Shown: in pieces, positions 36,367 through 49,436 of the stretch
How positions within the stretch are numbered: position 1 is the stretch's first letter
How the letters are laid out: every line of letters begins with the position of its first letter
Assembly: GCA_964023205.1 (NCBI GenBank)
Contig: OZ026839.1
Coordinates: 18,258,386 to 18,322,385 of the forward strand
DNA length: 64,000 nt
Direction of reading: 5' to 3'
Origin: Lutraria lutraria
Taxonomy: Eukaryota; Mollusca; Bivalvia; Venerida; Mactridae
Made by a program: the position numbers and the translations under genes
Notes under the pieces: generated by a model
The model's database searches: none
What the model was told of the DNA's origin: nothing
Seen by the model: the letters and a program-made list of their open reading frames with translations, nothing else

Positions 36367-37597
36367 AAATTATGATGACTGGGCTAATAGGCTAATTACC
36401 TGAGGAGTTCTGAGATCGAAACAGTGCTTAACAAGTGTGTAGACTCATTATTATAGGTTCAAGAGACAATACTTACACAGGGTTTCCGCTGCCATTCGCA
36501 ATTGGCGAAAAAAAAATACGAGTGGCGAAAAAAACTTTCAACAAGCATAAACATTTTTGGGTCACAATTTCATAATCTACCTTAACAGTCCTTATTCAAT
36601 CTTTTAATCAGTCGTGAATATCAATAATCCCACTGCCTGCCGCCTTCGCGTGTTGATCCAGATTGTGATTCGCATCAAAAACTTCGCACCTCTAATAATG
36701 AGAGATTGCCGCGAGGCATAGATTGTTGCAGGTCTGACCCTTATTTTTCACAACAATTAGTGATTGTTTATGGTATGATGTTGATCTGATCATGCAGATG
36801 ACAATTTTATCAAATTAATCCAGAGGCAGAGTTCTTACTTTCTGTATCGTCAGTGGTATTGAATAAAGTTTGTACCATACAGTACGGTCCGGATCGTATT
36901 TTCCAAATATTGCTATACACTAAATTACTTGATAATCACATGTTTTGATAGTATTTATGGAATATTTACGACATTATTATGTTGCATTATGCATTATGAC
37001 CAACAAAATATCAAAGACTCATTAATTTCCAAGAACAGTCGTTACACTTATATTTTCATGAAGTGTACGAATTTTCGGATGACAAAGAATTTCGGATAAC
37101 TGCACTACACGTTGCAAGCATGTTTCATCTATTGGTATTTGATGTAAGCCTGTTCTAATTGTGTCATCTTATCCTTGATACTTAATCATGTGGCACACAT
37201 TCATGATGAAATATCCATTTGCCAGGACAGTAGTGATAGTCTTATGAAAATCATAATTCAATTTATAAAAAAGTTGATTTCATTTCAATTTTAATGTTAT
37301 TGCGGCTCAACAAGATAAAAGGAGTAAGAGCCAAAGAAATTGAAGTAACCATCTGTAAATTTTGTGAAAGATTTATCTACTTTCCTACCAAACGACACAA
37401 CTCACAAATAATTGAATGTCATAAAAGTCTTTGGCCTGGTGTATAGGCCTATATTGGTTTCCAGACAAAATCTGAGCAACAGAATGTGATTAAAACTGAC
37501 CCAGATAGACTAGGATCTAGAAAAGATTATTTTTAAAAAATCAGATTATATAGTACAGCTGTTATTTTTGATAGTTGATTTGGACATGCTGATTTTT
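36367..37597. other. No gene recognised
   Basis: At 36480-36530 a CAGGGTTTCCGCTGCC end and two GTGGCGAAAAA-like motifs suggest a solo MITE terminus. No partner end was found. Confidence 0.35.
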
Positions 37598-37602
37598 GTT
37601 CC

Positions 37603-38487
37603 CAGGGCATGAAAAATATTTTGAGGGGTACTCGTCCTATAGGACGAGTGACAAATAAAATCCACTCGTCCTGCCCTTGATGTCACTCGTCCTACCACTA
37701 CCTGCTAGAAAAAGCACAGAAGAAACAGTAAATGTATATAGTAGTTATACAAACACTTACTGAGCCTTTTTGATAATTTAAACAGCCAAATATGCAACCT
37801 AGTGTTCATTTCTGAAGCATTGGATGCCTTCGTGACATTACACCATTTTAAAACTCTTCAAGGTTGTTAATGAACAACTTTATTATTGACAGTAACAGTG
37901 CCATAGTAATGCATACTTAAAGCTTGTAAGCTGTCACAATAATTGTATCAGGTGAGAATGGAGTTCAAGACAGCTAAGTAACTGAATATGTAATTGAAAC
38001 TGACGACAGCAAACCGAAACTGATAAACATCCTGAGAACAGTCTGGATAAATGCCAGACCGGGCCGTTTTACAGGTATCACGACACGGCTAATCCGAGTA
38101 TATATATTAAGTACCTCCATTCATTTCTCAAATGATAACTAGGTCCATTTCACATCTATTTTTCGTAAAATGTACGCTATAAGTACGAAGAGTAAAATTA
38201 ATTAAGTATTGTCCATTTGATAGTAGTCGTTCGCCGCGAACCGGGCGACCAGCATTTACTCCAAACCGGTGTCAAGGCTATTTTTTCCATCTGTCAAACA
38301 AGAAATTATTAACAGACATTTCGTATTGTTATTCCGCTGCAAGAGATTTGTTTTGATTGATTTTTTGTATTGGTTTTATAACGCAAATTCAACTCGTCCC
38401 GTCTGACGACCGTAGCCGATTTTCTACTCGTCCGGGCCATGAATTCACTCGTCAATACGAGCGGACGAGTGGATTTTTCGTGCCCTG
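37603..38487. mobile_element. CAGGGC-ended DNA element with 5-bp target duplication
   Basis: GTTCC flanks both ends (37598-37602 and 38488-38492). The termini CAGGGCATGAAAAAT and ATTTTTCGTGCCCTG are inverted repeats. Subterminal iterons ACTCGTCC occur at least four times at the left, including the perfect palindrome ACTCGTCCTATAGGACGAGT, and several times at the right. 885 bp, no transposase. hAT-like by its CAGGG ends, but superfamily is unproven. Confidence 0.75.
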
Positions 38488-40129
38488 GTTCCGGACAACC
38501 AAGATTTTCAAGTCTACCTTTCCGGTGATGAGTAGAAAGATATGATATTTCCACACCTCTGTTTGTACAGTAGAACATTAAAATTAAGCATACTTTTTTT
38601 CCTGTTCATTGTTACTTGAATTTATACATTTTATGTCCCAGATACACTGGAAATTGTGTCTTTGCATGTATGAAATGAAAACTTATTTGGCAGTATGTAT
38701 ATTGAAGGCTGGATGTATTCCTGATTGTTTAGTTTGTACATGTGACTGTGACATTTCATTAAGAATAACTGGTTAAACTTTGATACCATGAAATGTGCTT
38801 CTAGAAATGAACTACATGCATGTTTTGTGCACTAGACTACGAGTGCATAGATATGTCATCAGGCATTCTATCAATCATTAAGAGATATGTGAAGAGCTTA
38901 GGTTAATTTTCTATTTAAGTCATGAGTTTGAATATATGTGAACTGTGCTTTTGTGAACTATGCTTTGGACACTAGACTATTTGTGCATGGATATGTAACC
39001 AGACATAAAATGTAAATATAGTTACGGATGTCCTATATGTGAGCTTGTACTTTGTTTTCTTTCAGTTTGTAATATAAGCTATGATGAAACTGTTTGTTGC
39101 TTAATTATTTACTGCATTTAAATAGTGAATCATACAGTAACTACCCCATTCTGTGTGTAGTATGCACAAGAAAGGTCCATACTTTTATTTCAGTATGCCA
39201 GGCCATCACTGCCGTAATAAATAACGAATAAACTGGGCTACTAGTACTAGAAAAAAAATCTGGTAAACCACACACAAAATAGATTTGTCAGACACTGTGT
39301 TCTAAAACACTTATTTTTATTCACTTTAGAAATTAGGCGAATTCGAAATCAACAAGAGGACGTTTAGAACTTCAAGAAAAGCTAAAAACAAGCATAATTG
39401 TAGCACAGGTAACTGGGGACAGTACTATCATAAGTATGCTTTAATTCATCAACTGAATTCATTCAATAATTCATACTGATATCACCAAAGTGCATGAGTC
39501 ATACTGGCAGCAGTCTGACAATTTAAGACTTTTAGTATACGGGGATTTTAGTATTGCACACTTCAGATGACAAAATTATTTCTTTGTAGAAGCACTTATA
39601 ATATGTAAAAAGCATTTACAGCACTAACGCGACAAAATGCTGTAAAAGGCTGATCTTCAAGTTCATACACCCGGAAATGTTCTCCAAAAATCAATAAACA
39701 ATGCATGGAATCAACCCAAGACCAATGATATACAAGTCACAAACAATTATTAAAAAAGATACAGGACAATGACATGTAAAGTCGCATACCGCTAAAAAAA
39801 TTGAATGTACAAATAAAGCAACTTCAGACATCCTAATTTAATTGAAACTTACCCATATTTTTGTTAAACTACAAACACCGCCACAAAAAGTCGACAACGC
39901 ATGCGCAAACTTTAATTTTACTTTTCTTCCTCTAAGCCGCAAAGCGTGTTAGTTTTATCATGATGTGATTTAAGGGAAAGCATTTTGACATAGACGTTTG
40001 GGTCAGTTTATATTATTTTACATTTTTCATGTCTACTTTGATGTATATAAATAGCGAATTGAAGTATGTTTGTGAAATACAAGCAAACTTAAGAAAGAGT
40101 ATACAGGGGAGGTAAGCAGAGATACATCA
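38488..40129. other. No gene recognised
   Basis: One exon-like open block with acceptor and donor at about 39335-39410 is unsupported by family similarity. Confidence 0.3.
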
Positions 40130-41193
40130 AATGTAAACTGGTTCCCGTTGACTTGTGTGTAAAATTTCCAGGATACTGATTGGTCAATTTCGATTGGAAT
40201 CCGGGCAGAATTCTGCCCGGGGGATCTCGCGAGACTTTGCATTATCGATGCACATTTCGCGCGTTATTTAAATAATAGATAAAGATTGGGGAACTGGATA
40301 GTTATTTTCTGATCTTGGTCGTTGGAACACTTAATTAAGTAGCATTTAAATACACACAGCGTACTTAAATGTATTTTGAAATAAAATACTGACCCTTAAA
40401 AAATATATTTAAGAAATATTTTTAAAATCGAGTACTCGATCACGATCGGTGTGGGAGAATTTTTTTCACTTAATATGTAGATTTTTATAATTTTTATTTA
40501 TTATTCGTTAAACTGTCAAATAACATTAATCACCGTACACAATTGCAACTTTTTGAGTGCTACAATCTGATTTTATATTCCTATAAAATTCATATAAATA
40601 TGCGATGCTAATAATAAATTTAAAAGTCGTGCCCAATCTGATTCTGGACTACGTGTTTTAAAATTAATTAAAATGCAAACAGTATAGTTGATCATCAATT
40701 GACCAGTATGTATCATTGTCTCAATTTCAATACATGCTTTGATAAAATCAAGATAAGTAGCCAATTAAGAAGTTGTTATACCATATTACGTAACACGACC
40801 GTCTCACTTCCTGGACCCTTATAAGGGAGAAATACTTTATGGATTATTTCATCGAAGGGGGTCAATATATTCTTTAGCACTTGTGCCTGATACCATGTTA
40901 AATTTACAATATACAGCATAGATCATAATCTTAATTACTCCTAATTTAATTCAGTTCTGTAAAATCAGATGTTAACGAAAAGAAATTAAGTAACAAAAGA
41001 ATTACTTAAAACGTCACTTGACATATACTGATATACATTTTGTATATAAGATATATATTTTAATTGTATATAAAGAAAAATATGTTTTAAAGGAATTAAT
41101 ACATATTAGACCGAACTATGCATATATTCATACATATGCTTTTTTAAAAAGAAAATCATTTAACAACAATAAAAAAATAAATCAAGGCATTAA

Positions 41194-41529
41194 AGACATT
41201 GAACCAGGAATGCGAGGCATGTGACTTATGGACCAGAAAGTCCCCTAATTCCACAGTAGGGGGTAATAAAACAGACAGGGTCATTGATAGACTAGCACCT
41301 GTTTACATAATATGTTACTCTATGCTTATAAAAACAAAAGCAATTTAGTCATAAACTTATTATCACTGTAAATCAATAAAATTTATTACCCCACTTTTTG
41401 ACTAGGTGTCAAGTCTACAGACCGTGACCAGACTGGTTTTATCTGATTAGGGGCAATAAAACAATTAAGTGATTAGACCACATGTGGATTTTGGGGGGGG
41501 GTCACTTATATAGTAGCTGTTCAATGTCT
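41194..41529. mobile_element. TTAA-flanked MITE 1
   Basis: Inverted termini AGACATTGAAC ... GTTCAATGTCT flanked by TTAA at 41190-41193 and 41530-41533. The paired inner arm holds the unoccupied site at 42193-42196 (CAATTAATGCCTTG). TTAA targets suggest piggyBac- or Kolobok-type mobilisation. Confidence 0.85.
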
Positions 41530-44500
41530 TTAATTGATATTTTCAAGATATGTATCTTTGATATGTTATATGAATATACTGTAACGAATATTCACATAGT
41601 AACTTCTAGCATCTATCAAGGACTTATATACATGTATATAAGTCATTGCATCTATATTTTTTTTATTTTGAATAAAGGGTATCCACGAGGTATTCAAACA
41701 TTAGCACTAACATCTCCGCGTACATTTATCAGATGTACGGAAATCCCCGATGTTTCTCGAATGAACAGCAACCAATGAAATAGCTAAAACGGGTTGACCA
41801 ATCAGAACGCTGGAAAATTTAGGCCGTACCTGTTCCTTTGGTGCACTGCATCATGGAACGGGAACCAGTTTACATCAAATGTAAACTGTAAACTGGTTCC
41901 CGTTGACTTGTGTGTACAAAGCCCGCGAACTGGTTCCCGTCCCATGTTGCAGTGCACCAAAGGTACGGTCTAAAATATCCAGCATTCTGATTGGTCAACC
42001 AGTTTTAGCTATTTCATTGGTTGCTGTTCATTCGAGAAACATCGAGGATTTCCGTACATATGATAAATGTACGCGGAGATGTTAGTGCTAATTGGATACA
42101 CTTTATTCAAAATAAAAAATAAACATCCTAGAAATTACTATTTGAATATTAGTTACAGAATAATCCTATACAGTATATCTTAAAAATATCAATTAATGCC
42201 TTGATTTATTTTTTGTTGTTGTAAGAGGATTTTCTTTTTAAAAAATCATATGTATAAATATATGCATCATTCGGTCTAATATGTATTAATTCGACACAGT
42301 GGGAGACCAATATACTTCCTGCCAATAAGCGTTATAAAAGCCTGACATTTTATATTTAAATGAACGCCTTTGTATTCCCTTTTTCATATTTTTGTATTAC
42401 TAAACAGGATCCAAACTGGGGTCATGTAAGCAAAAGATGGTGACAGCAAATACTAATGAAAGACACCATATAACATTATAAAAGATCCTAAATATATATG
42501 TGTGCACATAGTAGGACATGCCTAGATCTTTTAATATAATTATAACATTAATTTTAGCACATCATTATAACGAACCTGTATATGTGTTACTGACGATTAT
42601 CTACCTAAATATATTTTCTGAAATATACCAGACTTAAAAAAAGGATTTTTTATGATTTTAAGTTTTTTTAAAGACTATAATATATGTGATTTTAACGATA
42701 TGCATATACATCTAAAGCTTTGTATGTACAGTATACTAACTTGATATAATATTTTAAATTTATAGCCTATGTTTAACAGTTTTCAACTTTAGGTTATCCA
42801 TTTTACACATATGGGTTTAAAGAGGCTTAAACCCGTATCCACGTCGATCTAAACTATAAAAGTATGAACAAATGTTTATACATGTATTTCTATAACAAAC
42901 TGAAAAATAGTCAATACAGTAATGACCCGGGGAGTATTTCATCAGTTTTAAAACGTATACATTTGGTAATTTGTTTTACAAAATGTTTTTGAAGTGTGGA
43001 TAAAAAAGAGTGCACTTTTAACTATATGTTAATCGTATTGTTTTATATAAACTCGCAGCTGAGAGCATTTCTACATGATAATTCATTATAGACCCTGATT
43101 TCTATAAGCAAATATAATCATGTCTATAGTTTGATGTAGTTTAGTCTACATAAAACCAGAGACGTATAATACGTCTCTGATAAAACTATCTGATGTAATA
43201 TATTAATTATCTATGTGTAGATGTGCGATTTAAATAATACATGTATATAAGCATGAAATTTGTGGCACATATAAGAAATGACTGTTCAATTCGTAGATGT
43301 TTTTGTAGAAAATAACTCTCAGTAGATGATAAAATATATCCACTTCCCACTGCTTTCCGCATGACCCCATGCGCTGCCATTTTTGTTCACCATATAGCGG
43401 TGTTAAGCACCCCCTAGCGGTACACCGCTATATTCTTTTAAAACATATTTTTCTTTATTTACAAATATTTATCTTACATACAAAATGTATATCAGTATAT
43501 GTCAAGTTATTTTTTGTTACTTGAATTTCTTTTCGTTAAGACCTACACAGAACTTAATTAAAAGTAAGATTATGATCTATGTTGTATCAAAGACCTATAC
43601 ATATGTATGTATAGGTCTTTGGTTGTATATTGTAAATTAAACACATAACATGGTATCTGGCACAAGTGCTCAAGAGTATATTGACCCCCTTCGGTGAAAT
43701 AATCCAGATTATTGAGTTTGTTTATCCTCGCAGCCGGGATAGTCCCATGAAATAATCCATAAAATATTTCTCCCTTATAAGGGTACAGGAAGTGAGGCGG
43801 TCGTGTTACGTAATATTGCATAACAGCTTCTTAATTGGCTACTTATCTTGATTTTATCAATGCATGTATTGAAATTGAGACTATAATATATACTGGTCCA
43901 TTGATTATCAACTATATTGTTTGCATTAATTTATTTTAAAACATGTAGTCCAGAATCAGACTGGGCACGACTTTTAAGATTTATTATTAGCATCGCATAT
44001 TTATAGAATTTTTTTAAGAATATAAAATCAGGTTGTTACATTACACTCAAAAAGTTGCAATTGTGTACGGTGATTATAATGTTATTTGACAGTTCAACGA
44101 ATAATTATAAAAATCTACATAAGTGAAAAAAAATCTCACACACGGACCGTGATCGAGAACTTGATTTCAAAAATATTTCTTAAATATTTTTTCAAAGGGT
44201 CGGTATTCCATTTCTTAATTTTTTTTTTTTCAAACATAATTATAGTCCAGAATCCGATAGAACGTGAATTGCTTTGATATTAGCATCGCATAATTACTTA
44301 AATAATGATATATTATAAAATCATGTTAAAAACTCCAAAAGTTGCAAATGCGTTCAAGTACAGTTCAAGACATAGTGATACTGCAATTTAATTAAAAGCA
44401 TAATTTGTTTTAAAAAGTATAAAAATCTACAGAGGTTACAAAAAATTCTCTAACACCGATTGTGACCGAGAACTCGATTTTTTAAAAAGACTTAATTAAT

Positions 44501-44569
44501 AAATATATATTTTTTTAAAACGTCAGTAGTCCATTTCGAATTACATGTAAGTAGGATGTGTGTACTTAA

Positions 44570-45436
44570 AGACATTGAACAGCTACTATATAAGTGACCC
44601 CCCCCCCCCCAAAATCCACATGAGGTCTAATCTCTTAATTGTTTTATTGCCCCTAATGGGATTAATCCTGTCTTTTCACGGTCAGTTAAGTGTCTGTAGA
44701 CTTGACACCTAGTCATGCATATAAGAGGGTCATAAATTCTATTGATTTTTAGTGCTAATTAGTTTATGGATAACTTCCTGTTGTTTTTTACGAGCATTTT
44801 GTGTAATTAATGAATGTTGTCCTTTAATTACCAGATTATGTAAAAACAGTTAATACATGAAAAATGCTACTGAATGCTTCTTCTATTTCTAAATCAAATA
44901 ATTCTATTTATACATGAAATTATTTTTTGCAAGATAACTATTATAATCTGACTATGTTTTCCCTTGGTTTATACAATATAAATTGAGACAATATATTGGT
45001 TAGAAATATTAAACAGGTATAAAAGGTGTTAGGATACGTTTGTATTAATTTTACAAAATAGACATTTAAATTATCAAAATCAACCAGACCTAACTAATTG
45101 GTGCGAGATACATATATTTTCTAATGTGTTTGAAGCGTTGAGCATTTATTTGAGTAATTAATTTCTTTAATCATATTAAATAAGCTGTCTTATTCTTAAT
45201 ATTTTTCATTTAATATAAACATACTTTAAAAGAAGTTATAATTTATATTTTTAATTAAACATTGAATCAATTTAAGTATCTACACAGTAACTATATATTA
45301 GCCATAAAAAGTGACTGATTATGTAATTAGAAGCTAGTCTATCAATGACCCTGTCAGTTTTATTGGACTCCCTACTGTGGAATATACAGGACTGCTGGGT
45401 CTTAGTCACATGCCTAGCATTCCTGGTTCAATGTCT
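44570..45436. mobile_element. TTAA-flanked MITE 2 (longer relative, opposite orientation)
   Basis: AGACATTGAACAGCTACTAT at the left and CCTGGTTCAATGTCT at the right, with TTAA on both sides (44566-44569, 45437-45440). Ends match MITE 1 in inverted order, but the interior is longer. The matching position in the left outer arm (TTAA at 40346-40349) is empty. Confidence 0.8.
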
Positions 45437-46433
45437 TTAAATGAAAAGTTCTTTATTAAGAGTTTCACTCTGAAAGACCAAGATCAGATAACAGCTATTC
45501 AGTTCCCATAATTTATATATATTATATTATTTAAATTTACGCGCGTAATGTTCGTCGATAACGCAAAGTCTCGCGAAATCCCCCGGGCAGAATTCTGCCC
45601 GGATTCCAATCTAATTGACCAATCAGCGTCCTGGAAAATTTAGGCCGTACCTGTTGGCTTTGTGCACATACAGAGGCATGTTGGTCCACAGCGGGCATTG
45701 ACCAAATATGGTAATATCTTACGGAAAGTCACGGAAGGATACGGAGATCCGGGCAGACTCGGAACTTTTCGGAAACCATGTTCACTCTTTCTTTCGAAGG
45801 CGTATACAGGGCCGGTATACCCGCTGCTGTGCACCATCCAAAACGTAAACAAAAAGCCGCCATCTTGGATGAAAAAGGTAATATTTTGCTTATTTCTTCG
45901 ATTTCGCTTTTATTTCAAATTTCTGCTATAGCAAAGAACATGCTACACAATTTTCTGGACACGTTGATACCCATATTATTTACTAGGTACCTCTGGTATA
46001 AAAGTTACCTTGGACAAGAAAATCGAATCGAGAGAAAAATTCCGTGGTGCACAGCAGCGCATTAAGTATTTTTCGATCTTTTTGTCCAGAAAATTGACTT
46101 GTTCGCATGTCGACGCACATTTTTATCCTTAAGTTGTAAAACAGAAGCTTAAAATTAGACTTTTGGTACATATAGCAACGTATTTTCTAGTATAATGAAT
46201 TTCTGAGTTATTTGGTGGACAGCAGCGTGGGAATAAGAAGGGTGGACAGCAGCGCAAACGGGTGCACAGCAGGAGCTTTTTTGTGTACTTGAAAATCATA
46301 AATCTGTTTCCCCAAAATCAAGACTGCTCCTGTATAACACTACATGTATCAATAAACACAAAGTATAGCATACACATTTGCAATTATAAGTATCGGATAT
46401 GTTTCAATAACTATATGTTTTTTATTCAATCAG

Positions 46434-46732
46434 GAATCACCAGTTCGACACGAGCCAAAGGAAGCGACTTGCTGGGCGATGGAAATACGACCATGTTACG
46501 TTTGAGAAGAATGCAGCGCTCAAAGTGTCTTTGGGAGTTTGCTGGGAAAGAGCAAGATGCAACATGTCCAAGATGCTACCTTGCCAACAAATGGGAATAT
46601 CCGATGATTTTTATGTTTGACTATGTGACATCAATTGGAGAACAGTATCTAGTGTTTAGAATATTGATAAAACATTGTAAAGTACAGTATACGGACTTCA
46701 TTGCATCAAACTGTCGAATATTGTACATGTAG
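46434..46732 (+). pseudogene. Exon-like ORF inside the TIR element, unrecognised
   Basis: After TTTTTTATTCAATCAG an open frame reads ITSSTRAKGSDLLGDGN, then MQRSKCLWEFAGKEQDATC with CPRC and LANKWEYPMIF, ending in TAG at 46730. Cysteines (KC, TCPRC) hint at a metal-binding segment. I do not recognise the family. It has no start codon of its own and would be a last exon; a possible AATAAA lies at about 47080. It could be transposon-encoded or a captured host exon. Confidence 0.3.
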
Positions 46733-47438
46733 TTGTTGTATGAAATGTTTTTTTGGATATCTTTGTATATTCACTTTATAAGTATTTTAATAAGAAGTAC
46801 AAAATGTAGTTTACAATACAACTTACGTGATGAGAAATATAGGCACCAAGTTTTTATAGCATATGCATGGCTCTCGGGTTTTTGAAGTAGTTTCAAATGA
46901 CAATATTTGACCCCTTGGATAGCTGCATATTCCTACTGAGGATAGTTTGTACAGTTATAACATTAATGTATATGTGCATGATTTGGAAGTGTTTTTACTT
47001 TATTATGTGCATGTACATGTATCTGTTTATTATTTTACATCATGTTAACCCTCTGCCGATGGATCGTGTAGAAAAGGAAAAATAAAATCATGTACAAATG
47101 TATGTTTATTTGCTTTATGCAATAGAATTTGTAAAACAATATTAGAATGCTGAATCATCAAAAACATACACAACTTGGTCAAATTTCAAAGAATCACATT
47201 TATATGAGTATCATTTTTACAGTTGACCATCATATTTCAGTAACCATAAAATCATAGACAATTATCATTGAGAATCACATTTCAATAATCAAAATAAAAC
47301 AACTCAGTCAATAATTATTCAGCACAATGTTTTGAGAACAGCAATAGAACCCAAAGACAGTAATAGATAAACATCATTATTTCAAAATAATGACTAAAAT
47401 CACAGAAATAATAACTGAGTTATCTAACCGAAACTTTT

Positions 47439-47975
47439 TCATGCTTTTAACAGTTCCATGTGTTTGCGGAGGTGGCATACATAGACAAATTCTCTGTCGC
47501 AAGTATCACACTTGAAGTGTTTTTCCTTGTGCAACCGATTTTCACATACTGAGCAAGGTCGTGGTCGTGCCCTGTGCTAAACTAGTTGCATGTTTTACGT
47601 CACCATGATGGTTACCTGTCATAAGATTTGTAGTTTTAAAGTTATGTTTTATTATTGATACAATGTTGATAATGTAAATTTGTAAAGCATAATAGTTAAA
47701 ATTGATTATTTATAACTAATAAATGATGTTATTTAAAGTATACTCGTACCATTATTTGGTATTTTATGAAAAGACTTAGTTATATGTATGTTTCTTACAT
47801 AATGTATTGGTCTTAGATAACAGATCTATCACAAGAAAAAAATGGAAGATTGAATTTTTTTTTTATTAATACCTGCATCTGCTTGGCTGTGTCCGGTCTC
47901 TGAAACCATGGGCGTTCGTGCACCACCGCTATATGTCTAGTCTGCGGCTCCACAGTGGTCGCACGTGTTCATCTT
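47439..47975 (-). pseudogene. Cys/His zinc-finger exons inside the TIR element
   Basis: On the minus strand, 47572-47439 reads RARPRPCSVCENRLHK, then FKCDTCDREFVYVCHLRK and HMELLKA before TGA. The spacing fits a C2H2 finger preceded by a CxxC knuckle and also resembles the Cys-rich C terminus of DDE_Tnp_1_7 (piggyBac-like) transposases. An upstream block at about 47975-47870 has MNTCDHCGAAD and a GT donor, but contains a TAG. The pairing of the two blocks as one gene is a guess. Confidence 0.4.
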
Positions 47976-48654
47976 TCTAAAAGTGCACAAAAAAGATCAT
48001 TTAATTCTTCATCACTAGAAAATGAATTTCATCAACAAATTCCAGAAATTCAGTTCATATAAACGAGTAATTATGAGAGCCTGCATACATCCATTTCACG
48101 AAAAGTAAACAAAGTTTTGATGTTGTAAAGAGTTACAAGTATTTAACGAATGGTTATTCATGAACAGTCTCAAGTACGCAAAAAGCTCCTGCTGTGCACC
48201 CGTTTGCGCTGCTGTCCACCCTTCTTATTCCCACGCTGCTGTCCACCAAATAACTCAGAAATTCATTATACTAGAAAATACGTTGCTATATGTACCAAAA
48301 GTCTAATTTTAAGCTTCTGTTTTACAACTTAAGGATAAAAATGTGCGTCGACATGCGAACAAGTCAATTTTCTGGACAAAAAGATCGAAAAATACTTAAT
48401 GCGCTGCTGTGCACCACGGAATATTTCTCTCGATTCGATTTTCTTGTCCAAGGTAACTTTTATACCAGAGGTACCTAGTAAATAATATGGGTATCAACGT
48501 GTCCAGAAAATTGTGTAGCATGTTCTTTGCTATAGCAGAAATTTGAAATAAAAGCGAAATCGAAGAAATAAGCAAAATATTACCTTTTTCATCCAAGATG
48601 GCGGCTTTTTGTTTACGTTTTGGATGGTGCACAGCAGCGGGTATACCGGCCCTG

Positions 48655-49225
48655 GTATACCATTGATGAAAGGTCACTGAAATACTGCTCTGTGCTACAG
48701 AACGTTAGCTTTAATATGATATCAAAATTATTAATATCCAATAAGAAACAAAAAACTTGATAGGGGGGGGCATGTTTTATACTTCGCCTGTGCCCGCCAT
48801 GGACCATCGTTCTAGCGAACTCCTCACACCGGTTACGTCACGCTTTGCTAAATATAACTTGTTAATATACTTATCAAGGGAGGTAACCGCTGCGGAGAGT
48901 TTGTCGTTCTAGTGGTACTGTGGCTTTTTAGTTACTTTCCAACATCTATGCTTGATTGTTATTACAATAAGTCCATTTTGTTTCTTCTTAAATACATTTA
49001 ATCTAAAGGTATTTTTCCTTCTACACACGTTTATTCATAAGCAATCATTAAATAATATTGTTCAACTATCTAGTCATTGGGGTGTCCAAGGGCTCTTTAT
49101 TCACTTGATACACTTAAAATCACATTGTTTAACCATCAATTTATGTGTTACACTGTACATGTTTAATCATACCCCTGTCTCATTCAAAAAGAGTGTATCA
49201 TGAAATTCTCATGATTTCTCTCCCT
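48655..49225. other. No gene recognised; contains a dispersed repeat
   Basis: 48697-48785 (CAGAACGTTAGCTTTAA ... GGGGGGGCATGTTTT) recurs at 58180-58262. Confidence 0.4.
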
Positions 49226-49227
49226 GA

Positions 49228-49275
49228 AAGGGTATATAAGGCTGCATGAGTATCCAGCACTCAGTGCTCAGTTCA
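49228..49275 (+). promoter_or_regulatory. Candidate TATA-box core promoter
   Basis: GGGTATATAAGGC at about 49230-49242 is followed about 25-30 bp later by CACTCAGTGCTCAGTTCACT, an initiator-like start region. It could be a retroelement LTR promoter. The downstream sequence has no gene that I can identify. Confidence 0.3.
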
Positions 49276-49436
49276 CTGACATTTGCAAGGTAGATTCTAC
49301 CCTTGTCCGAACTTTGCCACCTCTTTTGTAAATTTAAGGGATACTTTTATAATATTTTGACCAGGGTTCTAAATTCATAGACTAAATTATTATCTTTCTT
49401 TCCTCCTAAATTCATGGTCAACTATTTCTACATTCG

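Larger units (their letters stand above)
40130..45660. mobile_element. Large nested palindrome / foldback structure, 5.5 kb
   Basis: Outer arms: 40130-40990 matches 43540-45660 inverted (for example the CGCGCG, TCTCGCGAGACTTTGC, CCGGGCAGAATTCTGCCCGG and GATTGGTCAATT block at 40162-40274 against 45530-45643, and CTTATAAGGG with GTGTTACGTAATAT against 40760-40830). Inner arms: 41091-41880 matches 41900-42293, with the centre near 41885 (TTTACATCAAATGTAAACTG). The right outer arm carries a duplicated block (44100-44240 and 44400-44540). Two TTAA MITEs (41194-41529, 44570-45436) inserted later. No coding sequence. Confidence 0.75.
45807..48654. mobile_element. 2.85-kb TIR element with about 480-bp arms and subterminal iterons
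   Basis: GTATA flanks both ends (45802-45806, 48655-48659). The termini CAGGGCCGGTATACCCGCTG are inverted repeats extending to about 46285 and 48175. GGTGCACAGCAGCG or GGTGGACAGCAGCG occurs five times per arm (about 45825, 46047, 46214, 46239 and 46260 in the left arm), like transposase binding sites. The interior has a plus-strand terminal-exon-like ORF and a minus-strand zinc-finger exon. Superfamily not determined. Confidence 0.8.

Noticed and set aside
36480..36535. Complete CAGGG-ended element starting at 36480
   Set aside because: No inverted partner terminus or target duplication could be found.
39335..39410. Short exon with acceptor and donor
   Set aside because: Open for only about 25 codons of basic composition, with no neighbouring exons.
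45662..46065. Overlapping plus frames in the left arm of the 2.85-kb TIR element
   Set aside because: The same frames recur inverted in the right arm (48290-48677); they come from arm sequence without conserved protein features.
45807..48654. piggyBac assignment for the zinc-finger-containing TIR element
   Set aside because: The target duplication is GTATA rather than TTAA, despite the Cys-rich peptide resembling a piggyBac tail.
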